Assembly (NCBI GenBank): GCA_016718205.1
Contig: JADKEB010000034.1
Location: forward strand, 434,001-498,000
DNA length: 64,000 nucleotides
Origin: Saprospiraceae bacterium
GTDB taxonomy: Bacteria; Bacteroidota; Bacteroidia; Chitinophagales; Saprospiraceae
Reading direction: 5' to 3'
The first letter of the stretch is position 1; each line of letters begins with the position of its first letter. Below, one piece after another: positions 36,421-45,624 of this stretch. A model generated the notes under the pieces. The model was not told the origin of the DNA. It ran no database searches and was given only the letters and a program-made list of their open reading frames with translations. The position numbers and the translations under genes were made by a program.

Positions 36421-37229
36421 TAAGGCATCAATTTTTTTGTAAAATCTCCACTTTCATTGTCAAATACTAACTGATTCATTCTGTAATAGTACCAATGTTT
36501 TTTGGGGTTGTAATCTTGATTTCTCCAAATGCATTCGTTTATTTCAAATGTATTTTCGAGTACCTTTTTATCCAGTTCTTTTATTTCGTTGGTAACCTTT
36601 TTATTGTCTTTTAAATAGAGAAATTTTTCCAGCAATTCATCCATCAACCTTCGGCAATCCATATCATTTTGCCATTCATAAATGTAAATTTCGGTATTAA
36701 CATATTTATTGGCGACCTTTCTCCATATTTCAAGAAAGTCGATTAATTGTATTTCACTTTCGGACTGAATGCCGCTTGTGTCCAACCTTATACTCCACTT
36801 ATAATTGGCATTTTTATGTTTTGAAAGGTTCTTCGTTGCGATGCCTGTGGCAAATAAGTCGTCTCTATGATTATTTTCATCTTCATCATATTCATAAACT
36901 GTAACTTGTTTGCCTTCGTGCAATTCTATTTCGTCGCCATGGCTGTCCGAAATTGTATTTTCTTTGGCCAATAAACCCAAATTATGATCATACATTGCAT
37001 CCTGAAAGCTGATGCAGATTCGTGCAGGTTTATCAAAATTTGTCCTAATTTCTGATAAACATCCTAGGCACAAACAACCTATAAACATTTTTGATAGGGC
37101 TTGAAGTTCTTTTTTGGTAAATGAAATAGCAGAACAATGGCAGGTAGAAATATTTTCGGCGTTGCAGGCAAATTCTTTATAACATTTAGGGCATACTTTG
37201 ATACGCTCTGTGTTTGTTGATTTATTCAT
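36420..37229 (-). CDS. Cysteine-rich CWC-type zinc domain fused to an unknown domain
   Basis: A 269-residue protein. Residues 10-65 carry a Cys cluster, CPKCYKEFACNAENISTCHC and then GCLCLGCL, which fits the cysteine-rich CWC family usually found as an 80-residue stand-alone protein. Residues 75-269 are a separate acidic domain with no recognised motif (VTVYEYDEDENNHRDDLFAT, LIDFLEIWRKVANKYVNTEI). First gene of the five-gene operon. The fusion is unusual and the frame shows no sign of an error. Probably metal-binding; role unknown. Confidence 0.6.
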   Translation of the reverse strand: MNKSTNTERIKVCPKCYKEFACNAENISTCHCSAISFTKKELQALSKMFIGCLCLGCLSEIRTNFDKPARICISFQDAMYDHNLGLLAKENTISDSHGDEIELHEGKQVTVYEYDEDENNHRDDLFATGIATKNLSKHKNANYKWSIRLDTSGIQSESEIQLIDFLEIWRKVANKYVNTEIYIYEWQNDMDCRRLMDELLEKFLYLKDNKKVTNEIKELDKKVLENTFEINECIWRNQDYNPKKHWYYYRMNQLVFDNESGDFTKKLMP

Positions 37230-37342
37230 AAAAAATAATATTGCTCCATTTGTTTAATTAATATTTCATATTGACCTTCGGTTTCAGCTTTATATTTCAA
37301 ATGCGTATTTGATACCACCATTTCTAATGATACAAGTTGGCG

Positions 37343-38275
37343 TTATTTCTGTTTTAGTAGCCATTTTATTAATTCGTCACCGTCGACGATACTCCAGGAA
37401 TGAGGATGTCTGTTATTGTCAGGTTTGCGATATCCCTTATGCTGCGTCGTAATTAATGTGGCATTCTCATTTCCAAGTATATTAAGTTCATTTATCATTG
37501 CAGATTGAAAGGTAGAATTCATGCTTGAAAAATCCATATCTCGTTCCTTCATCCACCAATGTATGTCAGGTTCAGTGTAAATTCTTATTGAAGTTTTGAG
37601 TAATTTTTTAATGGCAGTCTGTGAAGTATCAGAAAAGGAATATGGAGACATATTATGATAGTTTGAAATTGAATTTTCGGGAGTCCCATTCATAATTTCC
37701 CTAATTTTCTGAACGAGAAAAACACTTTCTTCATTTGGATATGTCTTCACCGAAAGCCTTATGTTCCGTTTACTTGAGTGATACATTTGCTCAAAATCGA
37801 CAGGCGGGTCAATGGCAAATAATGCATTTGGTTTTTTATCAGCATCCTCGGCATATTTTAAAACACAACTTCCTCCTATCGAATAACCACCTAAATAAAA
37901 AGGCTGGTCAGTAAGGTTGTTTTTCTCCCTGACATCAGCTATTATTTTTTTAAACCACTGTTGGCTTGACTCATCTATACCAAAAGAAAAAACACCATCT
38001 TGAAGAGTAGGAATAATTGTCAAAAGTCCACTTTCAGCTAATCGTATCGGAAGCGAGGATTGTTGCATCACCCGTTCAGCGGTTTCACTATAGCCCGGCA
38101 AAAGGAATATATAGCCGATTACAGGTGATTTTGACGGAAAAATAATTGTATAGCAATTTTTTGTTGTGTCATTTTCAAGAAATACCTTTTCTGTTTTAAA
38201 GTGAATTCTTTTTTGAGCGCTGCACCCGATTGTAAAAATAGACAATGCCAAAAAAGTAAATATAAACTTTGTCAT
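37343..38275 (-). CDS. Secreted alpha/beta hydrolase (lipoprotein)
   Basis: A 310-residue protein with a lipoprotein signal (SIFTIGCSAQ, Cys18 as lipobox). The alpha/beta-hydrolase core has YIFLLPGYSETAERV near residue 55, the nucleophile elbow YLGGYSIGGSCV (Ser in GYSIGG) around residue 150, an acid in IYTEPDIHWW and a late His in DNNRHPHSWSIVDG. Likely an esterase or carbohydrate esterase at the periplasm or cell surface. It lies 113 bases before the CWC gene and 30 bases after a small lipoprotein gene. Confidence 0.75.
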   Translation of the reverse strand: MTKFIFTFLALSIFTIGCSAQKRIHFKTEKVFLENDTTKNCYTIIFPSKSPVIGYIFLLPGYSETAERVMQQSSLPIRLAESGLLTIIPTLQDGVFSFGIDESSQQWFKKIIADVREKNNLTDQPFYLGGYSIGGSCVLKYAEDADKKPNALFAIDPPVDFEQMYHSSKRNIRLSVKTYPNEESVFLVQKIREIMNGTPENSISNYHNMSPYSFSDTSQTAIKKLLKTSIRIYTEPDIHWWMKERDMDFSSMNSTFQSAMINELNILGNENATLITTQHKGYRKPDNNRHPHSWSIVDGDELIKWLLKQK

Positions 38276-38305
38276 TTGTATTTGTTCTTTGTTGATCTTT
38301 TTGTA

Positions 38306-38710
38306 TTATCGGATGACATTTTTACACCTAATACTTTCTGTTATCTTGTAAATTTCTCCTGGCAAATGATCACTGGAATAATATTTTTTCTGAACTTCGC
38401 ATTCACAATATTCATTGTTCAGCTTCAACATAATAATTCTGGGTCCCATAGGATGATTTCCACGTCCCCACTCTTTAACTTTAAATCCTTTACTTTTCAG
38501 AATCTGCACCAATATGAGTTTTTCATCTTCATCTTTGTCTACAATTTCTTTCGGCAAATTATCATATATATTTGGAAGTTCAATAAAATTGTCATTTGAG
38601 TTTTCTATAGCAAAATCAACAATTTTTTGATTGAAATTCAAAGGTAGTATTTTCGCCTTCTCGCTACATGAAAAGAATAAAATCGAAAGTAATGTTAATG
38701 GATAATTCAT
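38306..38710 (-). CDS. Small putative lipoprotein
   Basis: A 134-residue protein with a short lipoprotein-type signal (LTLLSILFFSCSEKAK, Cys at about 15). The mature part is alpha/beta with KGFKVKEWGRGNHPMGPRII and paired cysteines in EYCECEVQKKYYSS. No family recognised. It precedes the hydrolase gene by 30 bases on the same strand; the two may form a unit. The 420 bases upstream hold no gene, only a worn MITE end and the tRNA terminator. Confidence 0.6.
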   Translation of the reverse strand: MNYPLTLLSILFFSCSEKAKILPLNFNQKIVDFAIENSNDNFIELPNIYDNLPKEIVDKDEDEKLILVQILKSKGFKVKEWGRGNHPMGPRIIMLKLNNEYCECEVQKKYYSSDHLPGEIYKITESIRCKNVIR

Positions 38711-38917
38711 TTTAAAATGTTGGGTTGTAAAGTTTGCCTAAAATGTCATTCTATCTAAACTTGTCAGCCAAAGGAAAAAACTATCATTTTCACTTCAAAA
38801 TTCAAAATTAGCCAAAACCGGCTTATTTAGAGCCGTTTTATGCCATTTTTATTTTTGAGTGAGTGGGAAAGGAAATAAGTATTAGAAAATTGGTGATCTA
38901 TCTTTGAGCCAATTTCA

Positions 38918-38955
38918 TCACTTTCGCTAAAACATAAAAATTTAAACATTCGCTT
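38918..38955. repeat. Worn right end of the MITE-like family
   Basis: TCACTTTCGCTAAAACATAA followed by a TTTAAACATTCGCTTA end matches the right 40 bases of copies 1 and 3 with a few substitutions; no matching left end is visible nearby. Confidence 0.5.
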
Positions 38956-39102
38956 AAAACAATTGTGAATTGTGATACTAAATTTTTGCAAACATTTTCT
39001 GTAGGATATAATTGATGTATTTTCTTAATTTACTTAGCAAATGCAATTTTATTTTTTTATTTCATAAAATACGTGGAGTGATAACATCAATAAAACAAGA
39101 AA

Positions 39103-39128
39103 GCCTGACCGAAAAATATCGATCAGGC
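39103..39128 (-). terminator. Terminator of tRNA-Asn
   Basis: A stem pairing GCCTGA with TCAGGC, extended by CGA/TCG past one mismatch; on the minus strand it is followed by TTTCTTGTTTT. It starts five bases beyond the tRNA 3' end. Confidence 0.7.
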
Positions 39129-39132
39129 CTTG

Positions 39133-39206
39133 CGCCCCCTCCAGGACTTGAACCTGGGACCTGCGGATTAACAGTCCGTCGCTCTAACCGACTGAGCTAA
39201 GGAGGC
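39133..39206 (-). tRNA. tRNA-Asn (GUU anticodon)
   Basis: A complete cloverleaf: acceptor GCCTCCT pairs with AGGGGGC, D arm has TAGCTCAGTCGGTTAGAGC, the anticodon loop is ACTGTTAAT with anticodon GTT, and the T arm contains GGTTCAAGTCC. Discriminator base G; a genomic CCA is not fully encoded. It has its own candidate promoter and terminator. Confidence 0.96.
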
Positions 39207-39256
39207 ATTTGAGATTGAGTTCTGGTAATATCTTTATATTTTTTTCAAATGCGGTG

Positions 39257-39287
39257 CAAATGTACAATTCTTCGTTTAACTTCACAA
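39257..39287 (-). promoter_or_regulatory. Promoter of tRNA-Asn
   Basis: On the minus strand, TTG at 39287-39285 (-33) and TACATTTG at 39264-39257 (-7) are separated by 20 bases, the spacing of Bacteroidota primary promoters; expected start about 45 bases before the tRNA. Confidence 0.55.
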
Positions 39288-39317
39288 TTAATTGAATGAT
39301 TTTTTCATGAAAAACTT

Positions 39318-40202
39318 TTACAAATGTCTTTCAGCATGATAACTACTCCTCACTAATGGACTGCTTTCTACATACATAAATCCCCGGCTCAGTCCTTCTT
39401 CCTTGTATATGGCAAATATATCAGGATGAATAAATTCAGCTACCTCGATGTGCATTTTTGTCGGTTGAAGGTACTGACCTATAGTGAAAACATCACATCC
39501 ATGGGCTACCAGATCATCCATGATTTTGTACACCTGATCTTTGGTTTCTCCCAGTCCCACCATTATGCCTGACTTTGTCCTTTTTCCGTATGCTTTCGTG
39601 CGGCTGATCTGTTCCAGTGAGCGCTCATATCTTGCCTGTGGGCGCACTTTCCTATATAACTCCTGTACTGTCTCCATATTGTGAGATACTACTTCCTGTC
39701 CTGCGCTGATCATCGTCTCCAGAGCATCCCAGCTCGCTTTGACATCGGGAATCAGGGTTTCTATGGTGGTTTCGGGCGATAATTCTTTTACTTTCACAAC
39801 CGTCTGGTGCCAGATTTCAGCTCCCCGGTCTCTGAGTTCGTCTCGGTTGACTGAAGTGATGACGGCGTGTTTTACACCCATGAGAAAGATAGCTTCCGCA
39901 ACTCTGCGTGGCTCGTCCTCATCATACTCAGGGGGACGACCTGTTTTTACCGCACAAAATGAGCAGCTGCGGGTACACACATTGCCCAGGATCATAAAGG
40001 TAGCTGTTCCAGCACCCCAACATTCACCCATATTAGGGCAATTACCACTTTGACAGATAGTATGCAATTTATATTCATCTACCAGACTTCGAACTTTGCG
40101 ATAGTCTTCACCTATGGGCAATTTGACCCTTAACCAATCGGGTTTTTTTGACTTCTTTTGAGTTGTTGAAGGCAATTCAGAAATTATAGGTAATTCTATC
40201 AC
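39318..40202 (-). CDS. lipA: Lipoyl synthase
   Basis: A 294-residue radical-SAM enzyme that inserts two sulfurs into the octanoyl chain of E2 and H proteins. Both iron-sulfur sites are present: auxiliary cluster Cys50, Cys55, Cys61 (CQSGNCPNMGEC) and radical-SAM Cys76, Cys80, Cys83 (CTRSCSFC). The C-terminal RSSYHAE supplies the serine ligand. The start at 40202 is supported by the basic, disordered N-terminus common in Bacteroidota. lipB is not adjacent. A 54-bp MITE-like element lies 16 bases upstream of its start. Confidence 0.95.
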   Translation of the reverse strand: MIELPIISELPSTTQKKSKKPDWLRVKLPIGEDYRKVRSLVDEYKLHTICQSGNCPNMGECWGAGTATFMILGNVCTRSCSFCAVKTGRPPEYDEDEPRRVAEAIFLMGVKHAVITSVNRDELRDRGAEIWHQTVVKVKELSPETTIETLIPDVKASWDALETMISAGQEVVSHNMETVQELYRKVRPQARYERSLEQISRTKAYGKRTKSGIMVGLGETKDQVYKIMDDLVAHGCDVFTIGQYLQPTKMHIEVAEFIHPDIFAIYKEEGLSRGFMYVESSPLVRSSYHAERHL

Positions 40203-40218
40203 TAAGAAGACTATTTTA

Positions 40219-40272
40219 GAGTATGTTTAAACTTTTATCATTTGGCTCCAAGTGGCAAATTTAAGCATACTC
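40219..40272. repeat. MITE-like element, copy 2 (54 bp, ends only)
   Basis: GAGTATGTTTAAACTTTTAT to CATACTC with TTA repeats at 40216-40218 and 40273-40275. It contains the left 47 bases of copy 3 nearly unchanged, fused directly to the right tip: an internal-deletion derivative. It sits between lipA and the upstream barrel-like gene. Confidence 0.75.
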
Positions 40273-40283
40273 TTATTCAAAAA

Positions 40284-41096
40284 TTAATTTGTTCTCTTAC
40301 CAAACTCTATAGTTGCATAAAAGTTTATAAAATAGGGCTTAGCACTAATGGCATCTGTTTCAACCATAATTGGAATTTTTCTGGTATATATGTCTCCCAT
40401 GATGCCCACTTCAATTGATGTTGCATATTGTTCAAAAGCACCGAGTGAAAAAAACAGACCGAGTTTCCCTTGAATTCCAGGTACTACACTGATATTTTTC
40501 CATCCACTGCCAGGGGATCCACCTCCAAAAATAAAGTTATAGTCAAGAAACTTGTCCGCATTGGAATCGTTCAATTTTTCTTCTTTAAGTTCATTCAGGA
40601 ATTTTCCATCCCGCTCTACACCATAAACCAACTCTAGATAATAAGGCTTCAGAATGGCGATTGCTGGTCCTGCTTCATAATTATAACCGATCGCTACCCC
40701 TTTCCTTTTTGTTTTGTCTGTGAGAAGGGTTTTTGTTCCTTTGCCGGCTCGAATCATATAAAGACTGTTTTGTTTGCCAAACTTAAATGATCTGCTGATT
40801 TTACTGAACTGATAAGGTATGTTTTTATTCTGCTTTTGTTCTCTGGGATCAGAAATATGACCGAGCTCAATATGATAATAGTTGGTTTTATAGTAAGATT
40901 TTATTTTGCCTTTATTGTAAGCTATGCTGTATCCATTTGTGTGTAGGGTTCCTTTTAGTGTTGATTCATTTCTGTATATGATTCCTTTCCATTCGAATTC
41001 CACTTGTTTGGGCTGAAAAGACTTTTGCGCCGATGTCTCTAACAGACAAAACATCGCAAAAAGCAAAGAAAATGAAATCCTACATATTACGTGCAT
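40284..41096 (-). CDS. Secreted protein of unknown function, possible outer-membrane barrel
   Basis: A 270-residue protein with a signal peptide (residues 1-23, ending ETSAQ). The mature part alternates beta-strands with aromatic ends (YNKGKIKSYYKTNYYHIELG, GVAIGYNYEAGPAIAILKPY) and finishes FINFYATIEFGKRTN, close to a C-terminal beta-signal. GGGSPGSGWKNISVVPGIQG and GIMGDIYTRKIPIM look like barrel strands with short turns, so an 8-10-strand barrel is plausible. No family recognised. Confidence 0.65.
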   Translation of the reverse strand: MHVICRISFSLLFAMFCLLETSAQKSFQPKQVEFEWKGIIYRNESTLKGTLHTNGYSIAYNKGKIKSYYKTNYYHIELGHISDPREQKQNKNIPYQFSKISRSFKFGKQNSLYMIRAGKGTKTLLTDKTKRKGVAIGYNYEAGPAIAILKPYYLELVYGVERDGKFLNELKEEKLNDSNADKFLDYNFIFGGGSPGSGWKNISVVPGIQGKLGLFFSLGAFEQYATSIEVGIMGDIYTRKIPIMVETDAISAKPYFINFYATIEFGKRTN

Positions 41097-41180
41097 ATCA
41101 GAATGAAAATGGTGATAGTTATATTTTAAAACAAAAATACATCAAAAAGTTTGAAATGCTGTGAAATACTTAAAAAAAGA

Positions 41181-41215
41181 AAAAGCCTTCCATAAATGAA
41201 TTACAGAAGGCTTTT
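41181..41215 (-). terminator. Terminator of hppA
   Basis: AAAAGCCTTC and GAAGGCTTTT, perfect 10-base arms around a 15-base loop; on the minus strand it is followed by a T-rich tract. It begins 19 bases after the hppA stop. Confidence 0.8.
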
Positions 41216-41233
41216 GATATTTTAGAGATTATC

Positions 41234-43399
41234 TTAAGAAAGCAGTGGTGCCAATACCAGTGCCACTATTGAAATCAACTTAAGAAGAATATTGAGTGAA
41301 GGTCCTGATGTGTCCTTAAACGGATCCCCTACCGTATCTCCAACTACAGTGGCTTTATGCGGATCTGACCCCTTGTAATACATTTTACCCTGAATTTCTA
41401 CTCCTTCTTCAAACATTTTTTTAGCATTGTCCCATGCGCCTCCTGCATTGGACTGGAAAATAGCCATCAGTACACCACAAGAAGTAACACCTGCCAACAA
41501 TCCTCCAAGCATTTCTGCACCTCCACCAAATCCGATGATCACGGGTGAAATCACTGCCAGCAAACCCGGCAATACCATCTCTCTGATTGAAGCTTTTGTG
41601 GATATTTCCACACACTTGCCATATTCTGCTTTACCATCTGCGGCATCAAATGTTGATTTGTCGCTGTCGGACCACGTTTTATATTCTGATCCGTCATTCT
41701 TTTTCATGACTGCAAGAGCCGCCTTCAGTTCAGGAATATCCGCAAATTGTCTTCTCACTTCCTGTATCATGTCCATAGCCGCACGACCTACTGCATTCAT
41801 GGCCAGAGCTGAAAACAAAAATGGCAACATAGATCCTATCAGTAGTCCTGCCATAACAACCGGATTGGCTACATCGATCGATGTCAATCCTGTTGTAGTC
41901 ATGTAGGCAGCGAAAAGCGCTAATGCTGTCAAAGCAGCCGAACCTATGGCGAAACCTTTACCAATGGCTGCAGTAGTATTTCCTACAGCGTCGAGTTTAT
42001 CTGTTTTTTGTCTTACATCTTTAGGCAAGTCTGCCATTTCTGCTATACCCCCTGCATTGTCAGAGATAGGACCGTAAGCGTCAACGGCCAACTGGATACC
42101 GAGGTTGGAGAGCATACCTACTGCCGCAATGGCGATACCATACAATCCTGCGAAATAATGAGCACCTATAATGCCTGCTGCAAGCACTAATGTAGGAAGT
42201 GCTGTGGACATCATCCCTACTCCCAGACCTGCTATAATGTTGGTTGCAGCTCCGGTGAGGGACTGATTGACTATGGATTTTACAGGTTTTGTTCCCGTAC
42301 CAGTATAAAATTCTGTGATGATACCTATCGCAAGACCGGCCACAAGACCTATGATGACTGCCCAAAATACACCCATTGATGTAAATGTAGTTCCTGCAGC
42401 ATCACTCCATGACTCAGGAAGCATCCAATCCACTATAAAAAATGTGGCTACAAGCATCAAAGCGGCAGAAATAAATTCCCCTTTGTTGAGTGCTTTTTGG
42501 GGATCTCCGCCATCGCCCACCTTTACAAAAAATGTACCCAGAATAGATGTTAATATACCTACTCCTGAAAGAACTAAAGGCAATATAATCGCATTTAATC
42601 CACCGAAATCATTGGTGCTTTCAAAACCTGTGATACCAACAAAAACAGCACCAAGTACCATAGTACCAACAATGGCTCCTACATATGACTCAAAAAGGTC
42701 GGCTCCCATACCTGCGACATCGCCTACATTGTCGCCTACGTTATCTGCAATAGTGGCGGGATTGAGCGGATGATCCTCTGGTATGCCAGCCTCCACCTTG
42801 CCTACGAGGTCAGCACCCACGTCAGCAGCTTTGGTATATATACCTCCACCTACACGTGCAAAAAGTGCTATGGATGATGCTCCAAATGAAAAGCCTGTCA
42901 ATACAGTGATCACCTTGTTGATTTCCCAACCCATATTGGAATAAACGATAAAAAGAGTACCAAGACCTAAGAGTCCTAATCCTACAACGCCCATACCCAT
43001 TACAGATCCACCTGCAAATGCCACTTCAAGCGCTTTGCCGAGACTTGTACGGGCTGCATTGGTGGTTCTGACGTTGGCTTTGGTAGCTACTTTCATACCT
43101 ATGAATCCTGCCAGAGCAGAACAAAAAGCACCAATTACAAAGGAAATACCCACTATAGGTGAAGATCCTTCGGTGGTGCCGCTAATAGCCATCAAAACAC
43201 CCACAACAGCTACAAATATAGCCAATACCTTGTATTCTGCTTTTAAAAATGCCATAGCACCATCAGAGATACTTTTGGCAATTCTTGCCATTTTTTCTGT
43301 TCCAACATCTTGTTTTGCTACCCAGCTACTTTTCCAGTAAGTAAAGAGTAATGATAAAATACCCAAGACAGGAATTAAATAAATTAAATTTTGTCCCAT
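41234..43399 (-). CDS. hppA: Membrane-bound ion-translocating pyrophosphatase
   Basis: A 721-residue protein with about 16 spans. It hydrolyses cytoplasmic PPi and pumps H+ and/or Na+. Substrate site: DVGADLVGKVEAGIPEDHPL, NPATIADNVGDNVGDVAGMG and the C-terminal GDTVGDPFKDTSGPSLNILL. The segment GNTTAAIGKGFAIGSAALT has Ala rather than Lys after GNTT-A, the mark of the K+-dependent subfamily, which includes the Na+ pumps. A stretch inserted near residues 570-600 (KKNDGSEYKTWSDSDKSTF) is common in Bacteroidota forms. PpdK at 55.8 kb also makes or uses PPi, so both may serve PPi economy. Confidence 0.95.
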   Translation of the reverse strand: MGQNLIYLIPVLGILSLLFTYWKSSWVAKQDVGTEKMARIAKSISDGAMAFLKAEYKVLAIFVAVVGVLMAISGTTEGSSPIVGISFVIGAFCSALAGFIGMKVATKANVRTTNAARTSLGKALEVAFAGGSVMGMGVVGLGLLGLGTLFIVYSNMGWEINKVITVLTGFSFGASSIALFARVGGGIYTKAADVGADLVGKVEAGIPEDHPLNPATIADNVGDNVGDVAGMGADLFESYVGAIVGTMVLGAVFVGITGFESTNDFGGLNAIILPLVLSGVGILTSILGTFFVKVGDGGDPQKALNKGEFISAALMLVATFFIVDWMLPESWSDAAGTTFTSMGVFWAVIIGLVAGLAIGIITEFYTGTGTKPVKSIVNQSLTGAATNIIAGLGVGMMSTALPTLVLAAGIIGAHYFAGLYGIAIAAVGMLSNLGIQLAVDAYGPISDNAGGIAEMADLPKDVRQKTDKLDAVGNTTAAIGKGFAIGSAALTALALFAAYMTTTGLTSIDVANPVVMAGLLIGSMLPFLFSALAMNAVGRAAMDMIQEVRRQFADIPELKAALAVMKKNDGSEYKTWSDSDKSTFDAADGKAEYGKCVEISTKASIREMVLPGLLAVISPVIIGFGGGAEMLGGLLAGVTSCGVLMAIFQSNAGGAWDNAKKMFEEGVEIQGKMYYKGSDPHKATVVGDTVGDPFKDTSGPSLNILLKLISIVALVLAPLLS

Positions 43400-43603
43400 A
43401 AAAATTTGTGATTGTCGTTAATAATTAAAAATATTGTTTGAAAAAAAATTCGCAATTTCAAAAAAAAGAAATCTAAATGTACTTTTTCCAAAAACCAATA
43501 AAGGCCACAAAAGTAAAATTTATAGTAAAAAAAACAAATTTAGTGATTGATATTTATTAGATTTTGAACCAATTTGCCCTATTATATTACAGAAAAGCAC
43601 ATC

Positions 43604-44752
43604 ATGAAACAAATATATTCTAAACTTACCTCTCAAAACGTCACAATATTTACTGAAATGTCTGCCCTGGCACTCCAACACAATGCCATCAATCTGGGAC
43701 AAGGGTTTCCTGATTACAACCCACCGGAAAATTTATTGCATCTCATTCATCAAAATATCTTTCGGGATATACATCAATATGCTCCGATGCCCGGCAACTA
43801 CAAACTTCGTGAAGCAATTTCAGGAAAAATTATGAAATCTTACGGCACTTATGTTCATCCTGAGAAGGAGATTACCATTACTGCCGGAGCAACACAAGCT
43901 ATTTTTACCGCCATAACAGCGTTAATACATCCGGGAGACGAAGTGATCATCTTTGAGCCTGCCTATGATGCATACAAACCTTCTGTGGAAATCGCAGGCG
44001 GAAAATGTGTCGTTTATACCATGCAGGGTGACGATTTCAGGATAGATTGGAATCTTGTAAAATCCATGATAAGCTCCAACACAAAAATGATCATCATCAA
44101 TAGTCCGCACAATCCATCTGCAACCATCCTCGACGACGATGATATGACATCTCTCCAAAATGTAGTCTCCGGCACTGACATCATCATCATCAGTGATGAG
44201 GTGTACGAACATCTGATTTTTGATGGGGCTATGCACAAGAGTGTATTGAAGTATCCTGAATTGTGTTCAAGAAGCCTGGCTGTATTTTCTTTTGGTAAAA
44301 CCTTCCATGCCACGGGCTGGAAAATAGGATATATCACCGGACCGGATTACCTCATGAAGGAATTTCGCAAAATACACCAATGGAATGTCTTTTGTGTCAA
44401 CAGCATTATACAGGATGCCCTTTCGGTATACCTAAACGAACCTGCCCACTATGAGTATCTTTCAGATTTTTATCAGGCAAAAAGGGATTACTTTTTAGAA
44501 TCCATCAAAAATACCCCTTTAAAACCATTGAAGAGCCAAGGGACTTTTTTTCAGATAGTGGACTATTCGGCGATAAGCCATGAAGATGATATTTCCTTTG
44601 TAAAATGGATGACTGAAAAGATAGGAGTCACAGCCATTCCGCTGTCTGTATTTTATTCTCAAAAGTCAGATCAAAGACACATCCGGTTCTGTTTTGCCAA
44701 AACAGAAAAGCTTTTGGATATGGCAGGAGAAAGCTTGTCAGCCTTGAGATAA
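43604..44752 (+). CDS. PLP-dependent aminotransferase (methionine/KAT type)
   Basis: About 382 residues of fold type I. The ATG at 43604 is preferred to 43574, which adds ten non-family residues. Landmarks: INLGQGFPDYNPPENLLH, ITAGATQAIFTAITAL, NSPHNPSA, ISDEVYEHLIFDG, PLP lysine in FSFGKTFHATGWKIGYITGP and the late Arg in HIRFCFAK. The pattern is closest to methionine aminotransferase YbdL and kynurenine aminotransferases, which transaminate methionine or aromatic amino acids. It diverges from hppA and overlaps the convergent YhhN gene by 15 bases. Confidence 0.88.
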   Translation: MKQIYSKLTSQNVTIFTEMSALALQHNAINLGQGFPDYNPPENLLHLIHQNIFRDIHQYAPMPGNYKLREAISGKIMKSYGTYVHPEKEITITAGATQAIFTAITALIHPGDEVIIFEPAYDAYKPSVEIAGGKCVVYTMQGDDFRIDWNLVKSMISSNTKMIIINSPHNPSATILDDDDMTSLQNVVSGTDIIIISDEVYEHLIFDGAMHKSVLKYPELCSRSLAVFSFGKTFHATGWKIGYITGPDYLMKEFRKIHQWNVFCVNSIIQDALSVYLNEPAHYEYLSDFYQAKRDYFLESIKNTPLKPLKSQGTFFQIVDYSAISHEDDISFVKWMTEKIGVTAIPLSVFYSQKSDQRHIRFCFAKTEKLLDMAGESLSALR

Positions 44753-45394
44753 TTCTTTTTCCACTATCCCTCTTACAATAAGATACTGCGCTACCATATA
44801 TGTACTCATGATAAAATAATCCGCTCCGGAAAACGGTGCCGCAAACTTATTGATGGCAATACCGGCATCTGAGATCATAAACAACACTACACCAGCGATC
44901 ACAGGAATATACCACTTGATATTTTGCCTGCGGATGACCCCTGAGATGACCATCGCTGCTATAGCCATGGTATATACGGCTACGGGAATCCGCATCGCGC
45001 CCAAACTTTCCCAGAGCAGGAATATCATTGTGCCTGCTAAAAAAACAACGGGAAGTGATTTGATGATATTCATTTTTAGATCAGAAGACCTGTCTTTCAG
45101 AAACAAGGTCGTGTACAGGATTTGCATCACCATAAAACAACCCAACCCTATCATAAAAAAAGTTTCACCATCAAACATCAGGAAGACATCACCCAGCAAT
45201 GCAAATATCAATGCCAAAATAAATAAAGGCGATTGTTTTGTCACATGGGCAATGTAAAACCCGATCAGGCTTCCCATGATGAGCGGCTTGCTCACCATCC
45301 TGTATTCTGTATGCCATGAAAGAAATACCAGATTGGCGACAACAATAAACAGAAACCAGAGGGTGAAGGCTTTATACTTTTGCACTTGATACAA
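44738..45394 (-). CDS. Lysoplasmalogenase-type membrane protein (YhhN family)
   Basis: A 218-residue protein with eight hydrophobic segments and the TMEM86/YhhN pattern: SKPLIMGSLIGFYIAH in the second span, LIFALLGDVFLMFDG and a late VLFMISDAGIAINKF (the two conserved Asp motifs). Characterised relatives hydrolyse the vinyl-ether bond of lysoplasmalogens. The 3' end overlaps the aminotransferase stop region on the other strand. No plasmalogen synthesis gene is in view. Confidence 0.85.
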   Translation of the reverse strand: MYQVQKYKAFTLWFLFIVVANLVFLSWHTEYRMVSKPLIMGSLIGFYIAHVTKQSPLFILALIFALLGDVFLMFDGETFFMIGLGCFMVMQILYTTLFLKDRSSDLKMNIIKSLPVVFLAGTMIFLLWESLGAMRIPVAVYTMAIAAMVISGVIRRQNIKWYIPVIAGVVLFMISDAGIAINKFAAPFSGADYFIMSTYMVAQYLIVRGIVEKELSQG

Positions 45395-45624
45395 TTTGGG
45401 GCAAAGATAATTTTTTTAAGCTTAAGCAGGGTAAATGGTAAAAATATGCAATAATAATTAAAGTTTGAGAGTAATTTTGATGTAGTAATTATTGAAATAC
45501 TTGAAAGTCTTGCAGGATATGGCTTTAGTTATGAGTGGATGGTGCACAAGTTACAAACTTGCGCTAACAAGAGTTCTGTAGTGCCAACAAAGCTAAACAT
45601 AGAAGCCGACGTATCGAGTCAGAA

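Noticed and set aside
39012..39200. Plus-strand open frame of 62 codons
   Set aside because: It lies mostly antisense to the tRNA-Asn gene and its terminator and has no family likeness.
45420..45620. Spacer with CAAGTT-ACA-AACTTG palindrome
   Set aside because: Looks like worn mobile DNA, but no ends or coding could be supported.
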